Positions 29,582 to 37,640 of a DNA stretch of 64,000 bases are shown one piece after another. Source of the DNA: Treponema sp. GTDB lineage: Bacteria > Spirochaetota > Spirochaetia > Treponematales > Treponemataceae. The stretch spans positions 1-64,000 of the forward strand of contig JAKSLX010000011.1 in NCBI GenBank assembly GCA_024400915.1, written 5' to 3'. Below the pieces are notes generated by a model. The model was not told the DNA's origin. It was given only the letters and a program-made list of their open reading frames with translations, and did not search any database. How positions within the stretch are numbered: position 1 is the stretch's first letter; each line of letters begins with the position of its first letter. The translations under genes were made by a program, and so were the position numbers.

Positions 29582-30958
29582 ATGAAAAGAATATTAAATC
29601 ACTTTATTTGGACAGTATTCCTTGCATTTTCATTTTTTTCCTGCTCAGGTAAAAATCAGCTTAGAGAATATGAAGCATTAAAGGCATGGGGAATTGAAAA
29701 AAACAATCTTCATGAAATCCTCGTCAATCACGACATAAGTCATCCGAATAATTTTGAAGCAAAAGTTGATCTTGCTTCACTTTATGTTCTTTCGGGAGAT
29801 TATGAAAAGGCAGAAGAATATTTAAGAAGGGCAGAAAAAACAAAAAGCAATTCATTGTCCAGTGAATATCTATGCAATTATTTTGGATTGAGGGCTTCAT
29901 TCTGTTTTGTATTCAAAAAATATGACGAAGCACTTGAATGGTGTCACAAAGCAACTTCAATGTCCTGTGGAGATAAATACGGATTTCTTGAGGGGCAGAT
30001 TTATCATGCAAAAAATGACAGGAGAAATGCTTTGGAATCACTAAGAAAAGCTTTTAATAGAAATCCAGAAAATGCGTCGGCAGGGGATCTAAAAACCTTT
30101 TCTTTCCTTCTTGCAGAAAATGAAGACTACGACGAATGTATGTCTTGCATAAACAGAATCTTAGAGGAAGGATTTTACTTTTATGGATTCGGTCAATTTG
30201 CAAGTACAGTTTTTGAAAATAAAGGTATGCTTTTTGAATCAATTCTTTCTGCCTATTTAGATTTTGAATATGCATCTAATTTCAGTGAAGTTGATGCTGA
30301 ACAGTTTTTAAAAAATCTTTTTCTTATAAAAATGAAATACAAGGATCTTGAAATTTCTTCTGATGTGAATAGAGCCGTACAATGCCTTACGGCGGTCATA
30401 AAGGGGGAAGAATCTTTTCCAGATAATCCTGATTCCAAATTCATTGTCTATGATTACCTTAAACTGAAGCACCTAATTCTTAAAGGAAATAAATCTGAAG
30501 GTATTCTTGAAGATATGCTTGCACTCAAAACCAGTTTCAATTGTTTCCCAGTCTATCATTACCTTGTTGCGGAAGCGTATGAAAATTCCAATTTTGTTGG
30601 ATTTCCAACTGAATGTTATGAAGCCATCCTGAACATATCATCTGAAAACAAATATTCTGAATATTCAAGGAATAAAATGGGAACTGCAATAGGGCTTGAT
30701 AAAGAAGATTCTAAAAAACTGATGGTTGTATCTGAAATCAAAAAACTATTAAAAATTCTATTAAAGCAGGAGGATGAAATTTCCAAGACTAAACTTTTTG
30801 ATTTGTTGAGTCTTCCTGACAATAAATTCGTATTTTTTGCAGAAGAACTTATAAGAAGCAATAGGGATAATCAAATCCTTAAAAAAACAATTCAGGAAAA
30901 ATATGAATCCAGTGAAGGACGGCTTAAAGAAAGACTTTCCTATGTAATCTATCAATAG
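29582..30958 (+). CDS. TPR-repeat lipoprotein
   Basis: This 458-aa predicted lipoprotein has a hydrophobic signal ending SFFSC with Cys21 as the lipidated residue. TPR-like helical pairs cover about residues 45-200, with good matches in the NFEAKVDLASLYVLSGDYEK and YHAKNDRRNALESLRKAF segments. The C-terminal half is helical with less clear repeats. The frame can be opened from a TTG at 29573, but the ATG at 29582 gives a proper signal peptide. No clear Shine-Dalgarno is seen. It is first in a nine-gene operon ending with two RND pumps and may scaffold partner proteins on the periplasmic side. No specific function is recognised. Confidence 0.75.
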   Translation: MKRILNHFIWTVFLAFSFFSCSGKNQLREYEALKAWGIEKNNLHEILVNHDISHPNNFEAKVDLASLYVLSGDYEKAEEYLRRAEKTKSNSLSSEYLCNYFGLRASFCFVFKKYDEALEWCHKATSMSCGDKYGFLEGQIYHAKNDRRNALESLRKAFNRNPENASAGDLKTFSFLLAENEDYDECMSCINRILEEGFYFYGFGQFASTVFENKGMLFESILSAYLDFEYASNFSEVDAEQFLKNLFLIKMKYKDLEISSDVNRAVQCLTAVIKGEESFPDNPDSKFIVYDYLKLKHLILKGNKSEGILEDMLALKTSFNCFPVYHYLVAEAYENSNFVGFPTECYEAILNISSENKYSEYSRNKMGTAIGLDKEDSKKLMVVSEIKKLLKILLKQEDEISKTKLFDLLSLPDNKFVFFAEELIRSNRDNQILKKTIQEKYESSEGRLKERLSYVIYQ

Positions 30959-30967
30959 GAGACAATG

Positions 30968-31591
30968 ATGAAATTTAAATCTTTATATATTTTTTTTATC
31001 GTTTTTCTTTTTTCTTCTTGCAACAGGAATTTTAACAGAGACGTGATTTTTTCGGATGCTATGCTTTCTTATTCTTCTATGAATATGAAAGCTGCAGAAG
31101 ACAAGTGCAATGAAGTCTTACGGCATTCTCCGGATTTTATGCAGGCATGGTTTCTAAAAGCAAAAATCCTGTTTTATACAGACAGAAAAAAAGAAGCTAT
31201 AAAGCTTTTGAAGAAAATCAAAATAAAATTTCCATCTTTTGTGGACGGAAAACTATTCCTTGCAAAGGCATTGATAGAAACAGATCAATTGGAAGAAGCC
31301 AACAAATTGCTTTATAACCTTAGTCAAGATAACGGAAATGATTACCGTGTTTACAGACTATATTCACAGATTGCAAAAAAGAAAAAAGACTTGAAGAGAA
31401 ATCTTGATTATCAAAAAAAAGCAGAGCAATGTCTGGAAGAAAGTGCCATGGTGTTTTTAGATCTTGCTTCTGTCTATAGAAATTTTGGACTTCATGAAAT
31501 TTCAAGAAGTTATCTTGAAAAAGCTGAAAAACTTGTAGCCAACAAGGAAGCCAAAAAAGTTATTTTATCTTGCATGGAGGAACACAAATGA
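30968..31591 (+). CDS. Small TPR lipoprotein
   Basis: This 207-aa lipoprotein has a signal peptide ending FLFSSC (Cys18) and about four TPR-like pairs (for example NEVLRHSPDFMQAWFLKAKI and the following helix pairs). There are two adjacent ATGs at 30965 and 30968. AGGAG at 30957-30961 is better placed for the second. It follows the first TPR lipoprotein by 9 bases and overlaps the next gene by 4 (ATGA), so it is co-translated with it. It probably binds partners in the same export machine; this is inferred from the operon only. Confidence 0.75.
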   Translation: MKFKSLYIFFIVFLFSSCNRNFNRDVIFSDAMLSYSSMNMKAAEDKCNEVLRHSPDFMQAWFLKAKILFYTDRKKEAIKLLKKIKIKFPSFVDGKLFLAKALIETDQLEEANKLLYNLSQDNGNDYRVYRLYSQIAKKKKDLKRNLDYQKKAEQCLEESAMVFLDLASVYRNFGLHEISRSYLEKAEKLVANKEAKKVILSCMEEHK

Positions 31592-32034
31592 AAAGGAAAT
31601 TTCTTGTTGCTTTTGTTTTATCTACTATGTTTTTTTCTTCCTGCATGACTTCCAGAGCCCATTTACTCTATTCCGATATAAAATCAGAAAACCTTAATTT
31701 TAAGATTTCTTCAATTGAAAGTGATTTTGACGGTATGAAAAATCCAGTTGTAGAAGAGCAGGTAGCGGTAATTGCTAAAAGCTTGATTGATTCTGCAGGA
31801 ATGAAAAATAGAGTTCCGGTAAATCTTGAAATAAAGATTTTTGAAAAAAATTATTTATGTGACATTCAATATGTCCGTTCAATTTTTCTTTGCTGTTCAC
31901 TTTTTGACGAAGATGACAATGAATTGGCAGTCTTTTCTGAATTTTCAACTGGTAATGATACCTTCAATTCACCTTCCGTTCAGGAAAAGTTTTTAAAGAA
32001 ATGTATAGCAGAAATAAAAAAAATGGAGTTATGA
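31588..32034 (+). CDS. Small lipoprotein of unknown function
   Basis: This 148-aa protein has a signal ending MFFSSC (Cys19). The mature part is mixed alpha/beta with a Cys-Cys pair (SIFLCCSLF) and no recognised domain. The start at 31588 is chosen because GGAGG lies 8 bases upstream and the ATG overlaps the previous stop (ATGA); the frame also stays open 18 bases further upstream. The end overlaps the TolC-like gene by 4 bases. It may be an accessory of the outer-membrane channel, by position only. Confidence 0.65.
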   Translation: MKRKFLVAFVLSTMFFSSCMTSRAHLLYSDIKSENLNFKISSIESDFDGMKNPVVEEQVAVIAKSLIDSAGMKNRVPVNLEIKIFEKNYLCDIQYVRSIFLCCSLFDEDDNELAVFSEFSTGNDTFNSPSVQEKFLKKCIAEIKKMEL

Positions 32035-33413
32035 ATAAGAAGCAGCTTGTAAATATGGTAATTGCTTTTATAGCAGCCGGTTTGTTCGGAAATACAATAA
32101 AAATTGAAAATCTTGAAAGTCTTATAGATTTTGCAATTCACAACAATCAAATGCTAATGCTGGAAAAACAACAGGCTTCCATCACTTTGGAAAAGGTAAG
32201 AAAAGACATTGGTAGTTATTTTCCAGCTGTAAACTTATCTTTTTCTGATTCTGCCCTCGTAAACTTTAATTCAAACGATTATAGAAACAAAAATTTTAGT
32301 TTTGGATTATCCTGGCTTGCTTATGATGGCGGCGAAAGAAAACTGGAATATAAACTGAAAGTTCTTGAGGCCGGTTATTCTAGGATTTTGATTGAAGAAA
32401 GCATTACAAATCATTGCATGGAAATAATGGAAACCTACTATGAATTTCAGAAGGCATTAAGAAAAAAGGAAATTCTTCTTAAGACATTGGAAAATGCAAT
32501 GCAATGGAAAAAATCACTTGAAAAGGAATTTGATTTCGGAATGATTCTAGAAACTGATGTTCTTGAGTTTGAAGTAAAGAGCCTTGAAATTGAAAATCAG
32601 ATTCTAATTCAAAATGATGAATTGAATAAAATCCTTTATTCACTGAAATTGATGATTGGATTGAATGCAGACGATGAGATTTTAATTCCCCTTGATGAAG
32701 CATTGTTATCATTGCAAGAAAATAGCCTTGATAATTACAAAAATAAAATTCCTTTTGCAATATTGAATAATACAAACCACAGAAAAATGCAGATGGAGAT
32801 TGAACATGAAAAGAATCTGATGGAGTTGAAAAAAAGTTTTTACCTTCCAAGAATTTCAATGGAACCTGGTGTAACTTTTGACAGTGAGGATTATCCATTA
32901 AGGGGACCAAAATATCAATTAAAGTTTTCCTTTTCATTTGAAAAAAATCCATTCCTATCATTCAATGGCTCCCACTCTTTAGGATTTGCTAAAAATGTTT
33001 TGACTGAGTCTACTTCATATAATCAGACTGCTTCAAAAAATGATTTTTCCTGGAAAGAAGAGAAAAAACTTAAAGAAATCGGATTGAAAAACCAGTTACT
33101 TCAATTAAAGGAGGAAGAAGAAAAATTCAGAATGAACATTTATAAAATGATAATGGAACACAATCAACTTCTCAAATCAATTGAAATTATTACAAAGGAA
33201 ATTGAAATTAATCAAAAACTTTCAAATGTCCTTCTATTAGAAATTAAAAACGGCATTAAATGCCCCCTAGATTATCTTGAACAGCAAATTCTTAGTGCAG
33301 AAAAAGAAATTCTGCTTTATGAGGCCTATATGAAGGCGGCTTTATTGGAAAGAAAACTTGAATATTCAATATATCGAAACAACAGGGTGTTTTATGATGA
33401 TTCAAAAAAATAA
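32031..33413 (+). CDS. TolC-like outer-membrane efflux protein
   Basis: This 460-aa protein has an N-terminal signal peptide and two long alpha-helical OEP-type repeats, each with heptad-like helices (for example residues 40-75 and 120-210, then 240-285 and 345-440) separated by short beta segments. That is the TolC fold: an outer-membrane beta barrel with a periplasmic helical tunnel. Start at 32031: GGAG is 6 bases upstream and the frame overlaps the previous stop. It is the exit duct for the adaptor and RND pumps encoded downstream. Similarity is by architecture; residue-level conservation is low. Confidence 0.78.
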   Translation: MNKKQLVNMVIAFIAAGLFGNTIKIENLESLIDFAIHNNQMLMLEKQQASITLEKVRKDIGSYFPAVNLSFSDSALVNFNSNDYRNKNFSFGLSWLAYDGGERKLEYKLKVLEAGYSRILIEESITNHCMEIMETYYEFQKALRKKEILLKTLENAMQWKKSLEKEFDFGMILETDVLEFEVKSLEIENQILIQNDELNKILYSLKLMIGLNADDEILIPLDEALLSLQENSLDNYKNKIPFAILNNTNHRKMQMEIEHEKNLMELKKSFYLPRISMEPGVTFDSEDYPLRGPKYQLKFSFSFEKNPFLSFNGSHSLGFAKNVLTESTSYNQTASKNDFSWKEEKKLKEIGLKNQLLQLKEEEEKFRMNIYKMIMEHNQLLKSIEIITKEIEINQKLSNVLLLEIKNGIKCPLDYLEQQILSAEKEILLYEAYMKAALLERKLEYSIYRNNRVFYDDSKK

Positions 33414-34743
33414 ATTTTTAATTGCAATGATTTTTTTACTGATTTCAATTTCCTTTATGTCTTGCAAAGAAACCAAACTAAATGTTGAAATGGTACCGAT
33501 AAAAGTTGAGGCAATCACTATAAAAAAAGAGATACTTCATGAAACTCTGACTAATCTTGGAACTTTGAATTACAAGTCAAAGCACAGTGCATCTTCTCTT
33601 GTAAGTGGCAGATTAGAAAAAATTTTTGCAAAGGAAGGACAATCCGTAAAAAAAGGGCAGGTATTAGCAGTATTAAAAAACCTGCAGTTGGAAACTCAAA
33701 AAGAACTATACGAAAATAATTTACTCGAGGCTGAAGTTTCCTTAAAAGCTGCAGAAGACAATCTGAGGATTGAAAAATTGAATCTTGAAAAACAGCTTCG
33801 ATCTTTGGATAAACTTAAACTCCAGATTAAGCAGCAGAATACTGAATGGAACCACAAGGAACAATGCTACCAAAAGAATTTAGAACTTTTTAGAATTGGT
33901 GGATTATCAGAGCTTAAGTTAAAGGAAGAAGAATTAAATTTACTGCAGGTAAAAACTTCCCTTGACGTTATGGAAAAAGAATTTGAGATCAGTTCCATAG
34001 GATTTAGGGATTGGGATATTGAGAATGCAGGCTTTAATATACCTTCAGATCCAAAGGAAAAAGAAAAACTTTTGATAGAAATAAATTCTATGCAAACTGC
34101 AAATCTTGTTAAGACAGAAAAATCCCGGCTGGAAAATGCAAGAAAAAACCTTATGAATACAGAAAATTTAATGGAGGAATTGAAAATTAAATCAAGTATA
34201 GAAGGTATTGTAGGCGCATGTAATTTCCAGTTGGGGGATTACATAGCAGAAAATGAAACCAGTTTTATTATTATCGATGCATCATTACTGGATGCGGTTT
34301 TCTATGTACAGGAACATGAAATCTCGAGATATAAAATAAATGATCCTTTGTCTATTTCAGTTTCATCCTTAAACAAAAATATTGATGCCAAGATTTCTGA
34401 AATTTCACCTATGGCAGATCCAACTACAGGAAATTTCTGTCTTAAGGCAAATGTTGAAAATGCAACAAATGAACTTAAGCCCGGTATGTTTGTAACCTGT
34501 TCAATTGACATTGTTGAGTTTGAAAATACTTATGCCATTCCTGAAACCTGCGTTATATATCATAGGGATAAAGATGCTGGAGTTTTCTGTATTTCAAAAA
34601 ATCATGCATTCTATAAAAACATTCAGATTAAAGGTAAGAAGAATGGAAATGTATATGTTCTTGATGATCTGGAAAAAAATGAAAGGATAATAAATAAACC
34701 TCCAGTTTATTTAAAGGAAGGAGATGCCATTGAAATTCAATAA
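33394..34743 (+). CDS. RND periplasmic adaptor (membrane fusion) lipoprotein
   Basis: This 449-aa lipoprotein (signal ending SFMSC, Cys24) has the adaptor layout. The first half of a lipoyl domain with VSGRLEKIFAKEGQSVKKGQVLAVL lies near residue 70, split here as VSGRLEKIFAKEG and then QSVKKGQVLAVL. A long coiled-coil hairpin follows (about residues 100-265), then the second lipoyl half (IEGIVGACNFQLGDYIAEN) and a beta-barrel domain with LKPGMFVTCSI. The start lies inside the end of the TolC-like gene (20-base overlap). It bridges the TolC-like duct to the RND pumps. Confidence 0.85.
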   Translation: MMIQKNKFLIAMIFLLISISFMSCKETKLNVEMVPIKVEAITIKKEILHETLTNLGTLNYKSKHSASSLVSGRLEKIFAKEGQSVKKGQVLAVLKNLQLETQKELYENNLLEAEVSLKAAEDNLRIEKLNLEKQLRSLDKLKLQIKQQNTEWNHKEQCYQKNLELFRIGGLSELKLKEEELNLLQVKTSLDVMEKEFEISSIGFRDWDIENAGFNIPSDPKEKEKLLIEINSMQTANLVKTEKSRLENARKNLMNTENLMEELKIKSSIEGIVGACNFQLGDYIAENETSFIIIDASLLDAVFYVQEHEISRYKINDPLSISVSSLNKNIDAKISEISPMADPTTGNFCLKANVENATNELKPGMFVTCSIDIVEFENTYAIPETCVIYHRDKDAGVFCISKNHAFYKNIQIKGKKNGNVYVLDDLEKNERIINKPPVYLKEGDAIEIQ

Positions 34744-36172
34744 AGTATTTTCATTTTCAATTGTTTTGCTTTTCTTTTCATGTTCACTGATTTCTACAAA
34801 AGAAGAAAACATAATGTGTTCCATTCCTGAAAATACAGAATATTTTTATGGCGAATATGTTTCCTTTGTTTTTTCAGATTTCTGTAATCGTGTAGAAGCT
34901 GAGAAATGCATAACCATGTCAGAAAAAAGCCGTACTGTTGCTTGTGATAAAATATGGGACGAAAATGTTTTAATGGTTAGACCTTCCGGAAATTGGAAAA
35001 AAGGTTTGCTTTATGAGCTTTCATTTGATGGAAACATGAATATTAACAATCAGAATATTTATGCCTATATAAAAAGAGCTTTTTATTATGGAGATGAGAA
35101 TTACATTTCAAAATTAAAACCGTTGGATATCAAATTTCCGAAGAATGAAGAAGATTCACTCCTTATAACCTACGATACAAAACTAGAGATAGATTCTTTA
35201 TACGATAATATTCACATGACTCCTTCAATTAACTTTGAAAAGCAGTTGATTGATGATGACAAAACCATAGTCATTAGTCCCATTGAAAAATGGAAAACAA
35301 GTGTTTTCTATAAAATCAGTTTTGAAAACATAAAGACAGTCGATTTCTACTACTTGGAAAAAGAAGAGTTGATTTTTAAAATCGACGGGAATAAAAAACT
35401 TCCTGAGCTAAAAAAAATCTGTAGGGTATTAAAAAATGATGATGAATTTGTGTTCGATGAGGAAACAGATTTATATAGCGGAATAAAAACTCTTGATTCC
35501 ATCGGTTTTGAATTTTCAAATCCAATGGAATATGAATCAGTGAAAAATGGAATTTCCTTTATTCCTTATGTTGAAGGAAGTCTACATAAAGGTGATAAGG
35601 AAGGATTTAAATATGTTTTTGTTCCTGAAAAAGAATTCAAAGCAAAACAAAGATATGAAATTTCCATCAATAAAAATGTAAAAGACACAAACGAAAATGA
35701 ATTATATGAAAAATTATATTCTGTTTTTATTCCATATAAAAATTATTTGAAAATTCTAAATCTCAAGGTTAATTCAATTTCCATTCCGATTGACAAAAAA
35801 AATTCATGTACAACTTTTGTTCCAAATAAAACAGATACTATCATTAACGGAGAAACTAAAACTGAATATTCCTGTTACATTACAATTTCCTTCAGTTCAG
35901 GATTTACAAAAGAGGAATTAAAAAGTGTTACTGATAAAATCACTCTGAACCTTCTGTTCCCACTTACAGAAAACTATCCAGTAGTAAAAAATATTTTCTG
36001 GTCTTCCGAAAGCATCGTAACAATTGAGTATGGAAACCTAAATCTTGGGACAGCAGATAAAAACATTTTTTACCAGCTGAAAGTCAATGGAACAGAGTCC
36101 GGAATAAAAAATCAAATCAATGAATATATGGAGGAATCAGAATGTTTCATTTTAGAAAGCTGTGGGTTATAA
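34730..36172 (+). CDS. Lipoprotein with Ig-like (Big_5-type) domains, first of a pair
   Basis: This 480-aa lipoprotein has a signal ending LLFFSC (Cys18). The mature part is beta-rich with repeats of the SbsA/Big_5 kind, where strands such as GYEVSFVFSDF-like openings lead to V-x-P-x-x-x-W-K-x-x-x-x-Y-x-I/L-S-F closings. Two clear closings are NWKKGLLYELSF and KWKTSVFYKISF. The start is taken as TTG at 34730, because AAGGAG is 6 bases upstream of it and would touch the ATG at 34724. It overlaps the adaptor gene by 14 bases. Possible roles are a surface-exposed binder or cargo of the exporter. Function unknown. Confidence 0.7.
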   Translation: MKFNKVFSFSIVLLFFSCSLISTKEENIMCSIPENTEYFYGEYVSFVFSDFCNRVEAEKCITMSEKSRTVACDKIWDENVLMVRPSGNWKKGLLYELSFDGNMNINNQNIYAYIKRAFYYGDENYISKLKPLDIKFPKNEEDSLLITYDTKLEIDSLYDNIHMTPSINFEKQLIDDDKTIVISPIEKWKTSVFYKISFENIKTVDFYYLEKEELIFKIDGNKKLPELKKICRVLKNDDEFVFDEETDLYSGIKTLDSIGFEFSNPMEYESVKNGISFIPYVEGSLHKGDKEGFKYVFVPEKEFKAKQRYEISINKNVKDTNENELYEKLYSVFIPYKNYLKILNLKVNSISIPIDKKNSCTTFVPNKTDTIINGETKTEYSCYITISFSSGFTKEELKSVTDKITLNLLFPLTENYPVVKNIFWSSESIVTIEYGNLNLGTADKNIFYQLKVNGTESGIKNQINEYMEESECFILESCGL

Positions 36173-37632
36173 TTTTTTCTCTGCCAGTCTATCTGATTAT
36201 GATTTCTTGCAGTCAGTTTCTTTTACCGTATTTTGAAGTTATTGATTTCAGTTATGATAATGAAAAGTTGAGGATTGAATTTTCCTCTGAAGTAGAAAAA
36301 GAAAAAGTAAGACAGGCGTTTTCCCTCACAGAAGATGGCAATAAAATTGAAGGACTTTATAAAACTATTGGAAAATCTTTTTATTTCTATCCAGAAAAAG
36401 GAATTAGGAAAAATAAAGACTATGAACTTTCTATTTCTACAGCTGCTGAAGACTATAAGGGAAAATCCCTAAAAGAAAAATATTATGTAAGTTTCAGTAC
36501 AAAAACAGACTCCACAAAACCAAAAGTCATCAAGGTAGAACCTGTTTTTAATCAAAAGGATAAGGGAAAAGTCAGTTTCATTGATATTAGTTTTTCAAAA
36601 GCGATTAAAAATGAAAGTTTTATAGATGCCTTTTCAATAGAACCGGAAGTTTCATACACTGTAATTTTTCCTGAAGAATGCATGGTAAAAATTTTGCCAT
36701 CTGAAAGATTTAAGAAAAATACTCTGTATACTATTAAAATTCAAAATGAACTGCAGGACCATTTTGAAAATCATCTTGAAGAAAATTATGTCTATAGATT
36801 CATTACGGAAGAAGATAAAAAATGCCCTGATTTTGAATTGACTTACTTTGATGAATATGACGGCTCAAATATCAAACTTGATACGTCAATTGAAAATCAT
36901 GATATTCCTGTTGATGCTGTAGTTTCAATTCTTTTTACGGAAGAAATTGATGTTGATACCGTATCCTCAAAAATACAAGTAACTCCAAGTTCACAAAAAT
37001 ATTCCATTCAAATTGATAGAAGCAACAGAAATAAAGTTGAAGTTAAGTTTAATGGAGAATATGAAAAAAAATGTATGCTGAAAATTCTAAAGGGTATTGA
37101 AGATTTGGCAGGAAATAAAACGATTGAAGACAGACAGTATTCTTTATGTTTTGATAACGAATACAATCGTTCAGTTACTTTTATTAGTAGTTTTATACAA
37201 ATTGATGATAAAAAAAATTATAAAGAATTAAGTTATGAAACCCAATATACTAATCTGAATCTTGATCCTCTTTATTTTTGTAATGACAGAATTACAAAGC
37301 CAGCAGAATTATTTCTCATATTTAATATTTCAAAAAAAGCTGATTCGATAGATTTTTTTAGTATTCTTGATGCACTGTCATTTAAGACAACAAATTCCTG
37401 CTGTACCATAATAATAAAAAAAGCAAGCCTGCTTTCTAAAGACGATTTCAATAAATCCTCTTTAAATTCAGAAAACTTTGGACTTGATGTAAATAATATC
37501 GCTTTGAAATTCAATCTGGAAATTACCAATACCAATAGAGACGGTACAGTCGAAATGAATATTTCAGATGGAGTTAAAGATTCTTTGGGCAATTATATCG
37601 ATAAAAAATATTCCTTTACATTCAATAAATAG
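36142..37632 (+). CDS. Lipoprotein with Ig-like (Big_5-type) domains, second of a pair
   Basis: This 496-aa lipoprotein has a signal ending LIMISC (Cys23). At least three Big_5-like modules are visible. They open with strands such as IDFSYDNEKLRIEFSSEV and VDAVVSILFTEEIDVDTV and close with RKNKDYELSIS, KKNTLYTIKIQ and KKCMLKILKGI. Each has a short D-x-x-G/F-x-N loop, as in DLAGNK and DSLGNY. GGAGG precedes the ATG, which lies 31 bases inside the previous gene. It is similar in build to its upstream neighbour, suggesting old duplication or joint function. It lies 8 bases before the first RND gene. Confidence 0.72.
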   Translation: MFHFRKLWVIIFSLPVYLIMISCSQFLLPYFEVIDFSYDNEKLRIEFSSEVEKEKVRQAFSLTEDGNKIEGLYKTIGKSFYFYPEKGIRKNKDYELSISTAAEDYKGKSLKEKYYVSFSTKTDSTKPKVIKVEPVFNQKDKGKVSFIDISFSKAIKNESFIDAFSIEPEVSYTVIFPEECMVKILPSERFKKNTLYTIKIQNELQDHFENHLEENYVYRFITEEDKKCPDFELTYFDEYDGSNIKLDTSIENHDIPVDAVVSILFTEEIDVDTVSSKIQVTPSSQKYSIQIDRSNRNKVEVKFNGEYEKKCMLKILKGIEDLAGNKTIEDRQYSLCFDNEYNRSVTFISSFIQIDDKKNYKELSYETQYTNLNLDPLYFCNDRITKPAELFLIFNISKKADSIDFFSILDALSFKTTNSCCTIIIKKASLLSKDDFNKSSLNSENFGLDVNNIALKFNLEITNTNRDGTVEMNISDGVKDSLGNYIDKKYSFTFNK

Positions 37633-37640
37633 AGGTTACC

